Shown here: in pieces, positions 15,855 to 21,543 of the stretch
How the letters are laid out: each line of letters opens with the position of its first letter
Numbering within the stretch: position 1 is the first letter of the stretch
Assembly: GCA_002320775.1 (NCBI GenBank)
Contig: DCKY01000019.1
Span: 1-21,543 of the forward strand
DNA length: 21,543 nucleotides
Direction: 5' to 3'
Source of the DNA: Planctomycetes bacterium UBA1662
Lineage (GTDB): Bacteria; Planctomycetota; UBA8108
Notes under the pieces: generated by a model
The model's database searches: none
The model's input: the letters and a program-made list of their open reading frames with translations, nothing else
What the model was told of the DNA's origin: nothing
Translations under genes and position numbers: made by a program

Positions 15855-16358
15855 CTACTTCAGCTCACCACCGACGATTCGCACCTCCTCGTAGATCTCA
15901 CGGGCCGCGGCCTGCAGCTCCGGGATGCCGGAGCATCCTTCGAACCGGCCGCGGTAGCGCCCTCGAAGACCGACCAGGAGCTTGAGGTCCCCCCGGACGC
16001 GCATCAACAGGACGAGAAGGTAAATCAGCAGCAGGCCGAACAGCACCGCCCCGCCCGTTGCGACAGAAAGTGCCAATGCCCACCACGCGCCGCAGCTGAT
16101 GCCGAGCACCACCCCTGCCAGGCCGCAAAGCTTCGCCTGGCGGCCAAGCGCTAGCTTAATACCGGCAAGGATCCGGCGATCAAGGACCTCCAGCCCAGCC
16201 TCCAACCTTACCCTGAGCGCCTCAGGCTGATCGGTCATGGAGAGATCGACGCCCTCCCCACCCAGCAGTCGCTCCAGCTCAGGCGCGTTGAACTCCTCTC
16301 TCACACCGGGCGTACGAAGTATCCGAAGGTCCATTGGCTTGAGCTTCGATTCAGGCAT
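15855..16358 (-). CDS. Two-TM membrane protein at the end of the hopanoid operon
   Basis: 167 residues with two adjacent hydrophobic helices, about 76-98 (LCGLAGVVLGISCGAWWALA) and 101-119 (GGAVLFGLLLIYLLVLLM). The N-terminal 70 residues are charged (VREEFNAPELERLLGGEG; LEVLDRRILAGIKLA) and the C-terminal tail of about 45 is basic (RGDLKLLVGLRGRYRGRF). It should be an inner-membrane protein with both ends on one side. I do not recognise the family. The ATG is preceded by GGAAGGAG at 9 nt and overlaps the end of the HpnG-like gene by 8 nt, so translation is coupled and a role beside hopanoid production or placement is plausible but unproven. Confidence 0.65.
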   Translation of the reverse strand: MPESKLKPMDLRILRTPGVREEFNAPELERLLGGEGVDLSMTDQPEALRVRLEAGLEVLDRRILAGIKLALGRQAKLCGLAGVVLGISCGAWWALALSVATGGAVLFGLLLIYLLVLLMRVRGDLKLLVGLRGRYRGRFEGCSGIPELQAAAREIYEEVRIVGGELK

Positions 16359-17118
16359 CCGTACCGACTCCTTCCAGCCTCCTCAGGGTTCCCGCAACAA
16401 ACGCGGCCAGGCTGGCTGCCGCGAGCGCACTGCGGCTCCTGAGCGCGTAAAGCCGGGGAAGGGCCCAGGGACGCCTTAAAAGCAGCTTGATGACACCCAG
16501 CAACCGCGGACCGCCATCCGGGCCCGGGATGTTTTCAAGCCCCCGGGGCAACTCAAAAGCCGCCTCGTCAAATATCACCCTGGCTGCGATACAGGGGATG
16601 CCTCTCTCCCCGGCGATTTCAACAATGCCAAAAGATTCCATGTCGACCCCGTCCGCGCCGTAACGTGAACCCAACTTACGTTTTTCCTGCGCGGAGAAGA
16701 TGACATCCGGTACCGTCAATAAGGTTCCCCGATGAACGCTGGAATTCGGAACCGTAACACCCAGGGACATCTCGAGCAGATCCTGGCCTGGAGAAAGGCT
16801 CCTCGGGTCAAGTCCGGGGCTGGCCGCCTCCAGCACCCTCTCGGCCAGGATGATGTCGCCTCCACGAAACCTGCCCGTAAGCCCACCGCCAAACCCGGTC
16901 GCGAGAATGAGATCAGGTTGCCACTCGGCTAACACCGCCTCGAGCTTCCGCCTGGCCCTGGCAGCGCCGACCCCTGTCAGGCAGAGCTGAACCCGTGCGC
17001 CTTCAAGCGCTCCAGAGAGGTGGCCGCCCTGCGCGGACAGGGCTTCAGCATCTGCAAGCTGGACCTCGAGGCCTGACAACTCCTGGCGGACAGCCGCGGT
17101 CACAAGGACTCTCTTCAT
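16351..17118 (-). CDS. hpnG: Nucleoside phosphorylase-like protein, HpnG-like
   Basis: 255 residues from the ATG at 17118 (a GTG one codon upstream is also possible). Purine nucleoside phosphorylase fold: MKRVLVTAAVRQEL, then LCLTGVGAARARRKL, PDLILATGFGGGL (the phosphate-side loop), GDIILAERVL, and GADGVDMESFGIVEIAGE, where the ME-S motif contacts the ribose. ARVIFDEAAFELPR fits the base-binding end. HpnG releases adenine from adenosylhopane to give ribosylhopane. The assignment rests on this family plus position: the start is 9 nt after the squalene-hopene cyclase stop on the same strand. The enzyme that would make adenosylhopane (HpnH) is not in the window. Alternatives are a futalosine hydrolase or MTA/SAH nucleosidase relative. 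A coupled two-TM gene follows with an 8-nt overlap. Confidence 0.75.
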   Translation of the reverse strand: MKRVLVTAAVRQELSGLEVQLADAEALSAQGGHLSGALEGARVQLCLTGVGAARARRKLEAVLAEWQPDLILATGFGGGLTGRFRGGDIILAERVLEAASPGLDPRSLSPGQDLLEMSLGVTVPNSSVHRGTLLTVPDVIFSAQEKRKLGSRYGADGVDMESFGIVEIAGERGIPCIAARVIFDEAAFELPRGLENIPGPDGGPRLLGVIKLLLRRPWALPRLYALRSRSALAAASLAAFVAGTLRRLEGVGTDA

Positions 17119-17127
17119 CACGACGGC

Positions 17128-19257
17128 TCAATCCCGGCGCGCAGGCACAGGCTCGAGCGCTGCCTGGCGACCCCGCTGGCCTGCGATGGCCCGGTCTCCC
17201 GCCGCCTGGACGTCATTCCTGTACATGCCAAGCGCGAAAAGCGGAAAGTAGAGACTGTACATGTGATACTTGAGATAGAAGACCCTCGGGAAGCCCGTTC
17301 CGGTCCAGCACTTCTCGGTCCAGTCACCATCGGCATCCTGGTGGTCGATGAGATACCTCACTCCCCGCTGAGCCTCGGGAGAGTCCGTCTCGCCGGCTGC
17401 GATAAGCCCCATCAGGGCCCAGGCTGTCTGGGAAGCCGTAGTCTCTCCCTTGCCCGCGCAGGAGGTGTCATCGTAGGACCGACAGCTCTCTCCCCAGCCG
17501 CCATCTTCGTTCTGGTGATTTTTCAGGAAAGAGACCGCGTGACGAACATAGTCCTCATCCGGGTTGATGCCAACCGTCATCAGGCCCTTCAGCGCCTGCC
17601 AGGTACCGTAGATATAGTTAACTCCCCAGCGGCCGTACCAGGAGCCGTTAACCTCCTGGGTGTCCTTCAGGTACCGAACTCCACGCCTGACCGCTTCATC
17701 TACCCTGGGATCATCGAGACAGCCCTGCGTGCTCCCCAGCATTTCCAATACGCGGCCGGTGATGTCGGCACAGGCCGGGTCCAGCATGGCGTTGTGATCA
17801 GCATAGGGGATCTCATTGAGAATCTTACGCTCAACATTCGCGTCAAAAGCCGCCCAGCCGCCATTGGAACATTGGAGGCTTAGAACCCAGTTAATTCCCC
17901 GCGAGACCGCCTGCTCAAGCCCTTCAACCTCACCTGCGTCAATACGATTCAGGGCCATCACGACAGCGGCGGTATCATCGATATCGGGATAAAATTCGTT
18001 CCTGAACTGGAAGGGCCAGCCGCTGGCCTCGACATTTGGCACGCGCTTCTGCCAATCGCCCGGCCGTCTCACCTCTTTGGACAGAAGCCATCTACCGGCC
18101 GCGGTCATGTCCCGGACATCACCGCCAACCCCGGCTTCACCGAGCGCGTTGAGGGCCAGGGCCGTATCCCAGACGGGAGACAGGCAGGGCTGAAGATGAA
18201 GCTCCCCATCATCTTCAATCTCCAGCTCTTCAAGTTTCTCGAGCCCCTCCAGGACCAGCGGGTGGTCGGCCTCGTAGCCGAGGCAGCGAAGGGCCAGCAC
18301 CGAATTGATCATCGAAGGAAAAATCGCCCCCAGGCCATCGGAATCCTCCAGGCGGGTAACCATCCACTCCTCAGCCTTTTTGACCGCAAGACTTCGAAGA
18401 GGTTTGACCCTGGATTTCTCGAGTTTCTTAAGCACCAGGTCAATCGTCGTAAAGACCTTGCGCCAGCTGAAGATCGACTCGGTATACCGGTGAAGACGGG
18501 CTCCGTCAGCTTCGGCCCCGGCCGCCGCCGAACCGACGCGGCCTCCGCCCGCGACAGGATGTCCATTTTCCCCGTGAAGCGGCTCGCCGGCCTCACCATC
18601 TTCGGCAACCAAAGACGGAAGGAGCTCATTGATCGTCAGACCGTTGGGATTCGAAAACCCCGTCCACTTCGCGTAGAGAATCGACAGCGGAATGAGAATC
18701 GCACGAGACCAGTAGGATATCTCGTAGATGTTGATGTAGAAAAATCGAGGGAGCAGGACCACCTCCGGCGGAATAGCCGGAACCCGGTCCCAGGACTGCA
18801 GGTTGAGCATGGCAAGGTAGACCTTGGTGTAGCTGTTAACCTGGTCAATGCCTCCGAGCATCTGCACCGCCCGGCGAGCCTTGACCATCACTGCGTCATC
18901 TTCCTCGTAGCCTGCGATCTTCAAGGCGACATAGGCCTTGACGGTCGCGCTGATCTCGCCGGAACCACCCTCGTAGATATTCCAGCTTCCATCTTCAAGC
19001 TGATGGCGGGCGACAAAGGCCGCCAGCCTGGCAATCTTCTCGTGATGCCTCGTCCTGTCAAAAAGATACAGGAAAAGGATATAGTCAGACTCCAGGGTCG
19101 AGTCCGCCTCCAGCTCGCCGCACCAGAAGCCGTCGCCAGAACCCTCTTCGCGTTGGAACTGGCTGAAGAGGCAGTCCCTTGACCGGTCGATAGCGGAATC
19201 AAGCCCGGCCATCGTAAGCCCGTTCATGGAGGTGTTACTGTCGGTGTGGCTATCCAA
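17128..19257 (-). CDS. shc: Squalene-hopene cyclase
   Basis: 709 residues, a membrane-associated class II triterpene cyclase that folds squalene into hopene/hopanol. The protonating motif D425-I-D427-D428-T-A is intact. QW repeats are clear: QLEDGSWNIYEGG (86-98), QCSNGGWAAFD (462-472), QEVNGSWYGRWGVNYIYGTW (534-553), QNEDGGWGES (582-591) and QDADGDWTEK (640-649). The C-terminus PRVFYLKYHMYSLYFPLFALGMY is typical. A Gly/Ala/Glu-rich stretch of about 38 residues (218-256) looks like an inserted flexible loop. The frame starts at a TTG (19257) with AGG 4 nt upstream; ATG codons at residues 11 and 16 are possible alternatives. It is the first gene of a leftward operon with hpnG and a two-TM protein. 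Its squalene-making partners are outside the window. Confidence 0.95.
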   Translation of the reverse strand: MDSHTDSNTSMNGLTMAGLDSAIDRSRDCLFSQFQREEGSGDGFWCGELEADSTLESDYILFLYLFDRTRHHEKIARLAAFVARHQLEDGSWNIYEGGSGEISATVKAYVALKIAGYEEDDAVMVKARRAVQMLGGIDQVNSYTKVYLAMLNLQSWDRVPAIPPEVVLLPRFFYINIYEISYWSRAILIPLSILYAKWTGFSNPNGLTINELLPSLVAEDGEAGEPLHGENGHPVAGGGRVGSAAAGAEADGARLHRYTESIFSWRKVFTTIDLVLKKLEKSRVKPLRSLAVKKAEEWMVTRLEDSDGLGAIFPSMINSVLALRCLGYEADHPLVLEGLEKLEELEIEDDGELHLQPCLSPVWDTALALNALGEAGVGGDVRDMTAAGRWLLSKEVRRPGDWQKRVPNVEASGWPFQFRNEFYPDIDDTAAVVMALNRIDAGEVEGLEQAVSRGINWVLSLQCSNGGWAAFDANVERKILNEIPYADHNAMLDPACADITGRVLEMLGSTQGCLDDPRVDEAVRRGVRYLKDTQEVNGSWYGRWGVNYIYGTWQALKGLMTVGINPDEDYVRHAVSFLKNHQNEDGGWGESCRSYDDTSCAGKGETTASQTAWALMGLIAAGETDSPEAQRGVRYLIDHQDADGDWTEKCWTGTGFPRVFYLKYHMYSLYFPLFALGMYRNDVQAAGDRAIAGQRGRQAALEPVPARRD

Positions 19258-19540
19258 GGTACCTGCCCTGTTTGACCGTTAAAAAAGCGAATTTCGATAC
19301 GCTCCGGGAGCCGCTGCGCGTCGAAACCGGAATTCAGGCGGACAGCTTTTGTACCAGATCCAGCCGTGCCTCGGCAAGCTCTTTCGATCTCCGCCAGCTC
19401 CACCCCTCATCGGATAAATCATTTAATTCCAAAGGCTTGCGCCGCGCATCCAGGTGGATTCGGGATGGAGAAAGCTGCGGGTCCGGCTGATCGATCCAAA
19501 ACCCCGATATCGCTTTCATCCGCCCAGGGCAGGGAATAAC
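19258..19540. other. Divergent gap between cyclase gene and cobalamin riboswitch
   Basis: 283 bp that should hold promoters for the leftward cyclase operon and the rightward riboswitch. On the plus strand TAACAT (19537-19542) is a four-of-six -10 candidate just before the riboswitch, without a good -35. The only frame of interest is the small one at 19334-19519 on the minus strand. Confidence 0.35.
19334..19519 (-). CDS. Possible 61-residue small protein upstream of the cyclase gene
   Basis: An ATG at 19519 opens 61 codons with a soluble, charged, protein-like composition: it starts MKAISGFWIDQPDPQ and ends GWSWRRSKELAEARLDLVQK followed by LSA. The helical C-terminal part is unlike the arginine/serine-rich shadow frames elsewhere. 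It is on the cyclase strand, 76 nt upstream of its start. Against it: the GGGCGG before the ATG is a poor RBS, and the frame occupies the space needed for the riboswitch promoter. No family is recognised. Confidence 0.3.
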   Translation of the reverse strand: MKAISGFWIDQPDPQLSPSRIHLDARRKPLELNDLSDEGWSWRRSKELAEARLDLVQKLSA

Positions 19541-19770
19541 ATAGGTGCTTTCCAGGTGCCGCCGCTCTCGCTGGAGAGCGACGGCGGAAAGAGGGAAGCC
19601 GGTGAAAAACCGGCGCGGCCCCCGCCACTGTAAGCGGATACCGCCTGCCCGACGGCTCCAGGAGCCGTACATCCTTTCTCTGAAAGGAGACTGCCACTGA
19701 CCCTTGGCGAATGCCGGGTCGGGAAGGTTCGGGAGGGCGGCTCGATCCGTCAGCCAGGAGACCTGCCCGG
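19541..19770 (+). ncRNA. Cobalamin (B12) riboswitch
   Basis: All main parts of the class are readable. The 5' element is AGGTGCTTTCCAGGTGCC. A strong arm GCCGCTCTC-GCTG-GAGAGCGACGGC follows. The core is GGGAAGCCGGTGAAAAACCGG with its perfect CCGG stem (19593-19613), then CCCGCCACTGTAA (about 19621-19633). The B12 box CAGCCAGGAGACCTGCC lies at 19751-19767 and matches the consensus AGYCMGGAGACCKGCC. The RNA binds adenosylcobalamin or a related form and normally lowers expression of the downstream gene when B12 is plentiful. Here the next gene starts 117 nt later. No T-run terminator is visible, so control of translation is likelier. End positions are approximate. Confidence 0.95.
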
Positions 19771-19834
19771 AAAAATGCCCTGTCTTCGGGGATGGAGAAC
19801 AGCAGGGAAAAACCAACGAAAGGCTCCCTTATCA

Positions 19835-19850
19835 AGCCGGCCCCCCGGCT
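19835..19850 (+). promoter_or_regulatory. Hairpin between riboswitch and start codon
   Basis: AGCCGG-CCCC-CCGGCT is a perfect 6-bp stem with a 4-nt loop, 34 nt before the ATG at 19884. It has no T-run after it. It could be part of the expression platform that the riboswitch switches, but this is inference. Confidence 0.35.
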
Positions 19851-19883
19851 GAAACCAGGCACCCACAAGCTGAAAGAATTCTT

Positions 19884-21140
19884 ATGAGAAACTCTCTGCT
19901 GGTCGTATTGACAGGCATGGCCTTGAACCTGGTCCATCCGGGTCTTCTCAATGCGCAGGTAACCTATGAACTCGCCGATGGATTCGAATCGGAGCAGCTC
20001 TTCAGCTACGATGCGGGCGCCCCCTTCGCACTGCAGCTCGGAGGACTCGCGTTCTCACCCGAAGGCGAACCCATTGTCAGCGAGGGCGGCGAGATCCGGA
20101 TTCACTGTGAAGACGGCGCCAGGGTCCTGGCCTCTTTTCAGCCGGCCGTCTTCGGTTCCTTCCTGGTCATGGGGCCTGGGGGGCTCAACGCCTGGTTCGG
20201 AGAAAGCTCGGAGCAGAATATCTACAGGGTGCCTCTTGACGGAAGCGGCGCGCAGCTTGTCGACCGAATCGGCTTCAACTTTGACATGGTCTTCGCCCCG
20301 CGGGCCGCCCGCGGGGAGATAGCCGGAAGAGGTTTCATCTCCGGCCTGGGGGCTTCTCCAGGGAACTCCGTGTGGCTCCTGGATGATGATCCAGAGGCCG
20401 CCAACGATGAAATTGTCACCGGCATCTCTCCATTCTCAGGCCCCATCACCTTTGATCCGGCCGGCAACCTCTACCTGGTAACCTCCGGCCTGACCGACAT
20501 CGAGACCGGAACAGCCTCGGAAAAACTCGTGCGCTTCAGTCCCGCGCAGCTCGCCGCGGCGGTTGGCGAAGGAGCCCTCCAGCTCACCGATGGTGAGCTC
20601 CTCTGTACGGGAATGGGCGGCTATTACGATCTCGCCTGGCTTGACGGCAAGCTCTACGCAACAAGCCTCGGGTTCCAGAGCGGGGTGGGATCTATCGACA
20701 CCCTCGACCCCGGGATGGATTTTTCCAGGAACACCTTCGCCCGCCTGTCCATCGGAACGGAGCCGGGAGGAAGCATGATCTACCTTGCCGCGCACGCCGG
20801 CAGCGAAGGCTTTGAGCCCGGAGCCGGGCAACAGGGCGGCTCCCTCCTGGCAAGCTACGGCAACTATGTCGACGCCTCGGGGCTGACCCGCTTCACTCCT
20901 GAGCTTCATTTCCTGCGAAGCGATGCCAATGGAGATGAGACCGTCAACCTGAGCGACGCGGTTTTCGTGATTGCCTATCTTTTCCTGGATGGCGAGCATC
21001 CCCGAATCAACGAGGCCTCTGACATCAACGCCGATGGCGCCCTGGATCTCGCGGACGCCGTCTACCTCCTGAACTTCCTCTACAGGGGAGGCCCCCAGCC
21101 CCCGGCTCCATTCCCCGGTGTCGGGGTGGATCCGCGCTGA
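19884..21140 (+). CDS. Secreted beta-propeller-like protein with dockerin-like C-terminus, under B12 riboswitch
   Basis: 418 residues from the ATG at 19884; the upstream open frame runs through the riboswitch and is not coding. The signal peptide ends near PGLLNA before QVTYEL. Residues about 45-335 contain repeated NHL/SMP-30-like strand patterns: LGGLAFSPEGEPIVSEGGEI, MGPGGLNAWFGES, GPITFDPAGNLYLVTSG and YYDLAWLDGKLYATSLGF, consistent with a beta-propeller. Residues 343-412 are two dockerin/EF-hand-like repeats: D347-x-N349-x-D351 to D358, and D380-x-N382-x-D384 to D391, separated by AYLFLDGEHPR and ending GGPQPPAPFPGVGVDPR. Such tails occur on extracellular proteins of Planctomycetota-like bacteria. 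Position behind a cobalamin riboswitch suggests a role when B12 is scarce, perhaps B12 capture as in BtuG; no BtuG-specific motif is claimed. The RBS is weak (GAAAG). Confidence 0.85.
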   Translation: MRNSLLVVLTGMALNLVHPGLLNAQVTYELADGFESEQLFSYDAGAPFALQLGGLAFSPEGEPIVSEGGEIRIHCEDGARVLASFQPAVFGSFLVMGPGGLNAWFGESSEQNIYRVPLDGSGAQLVDRIGFNFDMVFAPRAARGEIAGRGFISGLGASPGNSVWLLDDDPEAANDEIVTGISPFSGPITFDPAGNLYLVTSGLTDIETGTASEKLVRFSPAQLAAAVGEGALQLTDGELLCTGMGGYYDLAWLDGKLYATSLGFQSGVGSIDTLDPGMDFSRNTFARLSIGTEPGGSMIYLAAHAGSEGFEPGAGQQGGSLLASYGNYVDASGLTRFTPELHFLRSDANGDETVNLSDAVFVIAYLFLDGEHPRINEASDINADGALDLADAVYLLNFLYRGGPQPPAPFPGVGVDPR

Positions 21141-21200
21141 ACAGCCGGCGCGTCACAGGATAATCCGTCAAGGAAGTACGACCTCTGGAAAGGCGGATTC

Positions 21201-21209
21201 TGTTATGAT
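21201..21209 (+). promoter_or_regulatory. Extended -10 promoter for the M24-type gene
   Basis: TGTTATGAT is an extended -10 (TGn plus TATGAT, five of six) with no clear -35. It lies about 50 bp before the GTG at 21261, so this gene can be transcribed independently of the riboswitch. Confidence 0.45.
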
Positions 21210-21260
21210 CAGGTTCCCCCAAAATTCTATACAGCAAAACAAGACAGGGAGATCCCGCAA

Positions 21261-21543
21261 GTGGACAACTCAAAACCCTTCGAACTCGAAAAGATGCAGG
21301 CTGAGCTCAAAGAGGCCGGCCTTGACGGCTGGCTCTTCTATGACTTCCGCGGCCTGGACCCCATCGCCCACAGCATCCTCCGCTTCGCCCCCGGCAAGAT
21401 GGGTACGCGCCGGTGGTTCTTTTTCGTTCCAACGGAAGGAGAACCCTCCAAGCTCGTCCATGCCATCGAGACCGCAGCCCTCGACCATCTGCCGGGTTCA
21501 AAAACAATCTACGGAACCAGGCAGTCCCTCGATGCCGCGCTCG
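21261..21543 (+). CDS. Aminopeptidase P/M24-type peptidase, N-terminal part (runs off window)
   Basis: 94 codons of an open frame that continues past the window end. The GTG at 21261 is chosen because AGGGAG (21246-21251) lies 9 nt upstream. The visible part is the creatinase-like N-terminal domain: ELEKMQAELKEAGLDGWLFY, DFRGLDPIAHSILRF, then TRRWFFFVPTEGEPSKLVHA and an IYGTRQSL strand. This matches Xaa-Pro peptidase family proteins in which the metal-binding catalytic domain follows; that part is not present here. No signal peptide, so a cytoplasmic proline-specific peptidase is expected. It lies 120 bp after the dockerin protein, with its own promoter-like site. Confidence 0.75.
   Translation, partial: MDNSKPFELEKMQAELKEAGLDGWLFYDFRGLDPIAHSILRFAPGKMGTRRWFFFVPTEGEPSKLVHAIETAALDHLPGSKTIYGTRQSLDAAL

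Noticed and set aside
18196..19182. 328-codon plus-strand frame
   Set aside because: Antisense shadow of squalene-hopene cyclase.
19334..19816. 160-codon minus-strand frame across the riboswitch
   Set aside because: Its first 99 codons are antisense to the conserved cobalamin aptamer; only the last 61 codons are considered as a possible gene.

Overview
This 21.5 kb window is a high-GC, gene-dense piece of chromosome from a Gram-negative, hopanoid-making bacterium. A BamA-type barrel protein, several signal peptides and lipoboxes show an outer membrane. IspG shows the MEP isoprenoid route. The C-terminus of the last complete gene carries a dockerin-like Ca-binding repeat pair ending in a PFPG-type tail, a style I associate with Planctomycetota and related environmental lineages. 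That assignment is an inference. I saw no rRNA, tRNA, insertion sequence, CRISPR array or phage gene.

Layout. Positions 1-5018 are a leftward block: ispG, a Tsr3/DTW-superfamily protein, a eukaryote-type xylulokinase, a translationally coupled small lipoprotein and a secreted YVTN beta-propeller cut by the window edge. A well-formed sigma70-like promoter (TTGACC-17-TACAAT) sits upstream of ispG. Divergent from it is bamA (5203-7560), followed by a three-part fusion of Nudix, metallo-beta-lactamase and LACTB2-like winged helix (7620-9140). Next come leftward ribBA and a DUF4149-like membrane protein (9094-10935), whose 3' end overlaps the fusion gene tail to tail.

From 11234 to 19257 lies a hopanoid region. 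Rightward genes are an HpnN-like RND transporter, an orphan PhnD-like binding protein and a TPR lipoprotein. Leftward genes converging on them are squalene-hopene cyclase, an HpnG-like phosphorylase and a two-TM protein. Cyclase and phosphorylase make and trim the hopanoid backbone. The RND protein would move the product to the outer membrane. The binding protein and lipoprotein are positioned to be accessory parts, which is inference.

The most striking item is at 19541-21140. A textbook cobalamin riboswitch (GGGAA core, CACTGTAA, B12 box AGCCAGGAGACCTGCC) precedes a secreted beta-propeller-like protein with a dockerin-like C-terminus. No TonB receptor or cobalamin enzyme is next to it. This recalls BtuG, the beta-propeller B12-capture protein of Bacteroides, and the gene may encode an unrelated or divergent B12-binding surface protein. 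The window ends in the start of an M24/aminopeptidase P-type gene with its own extended -10 promoter.
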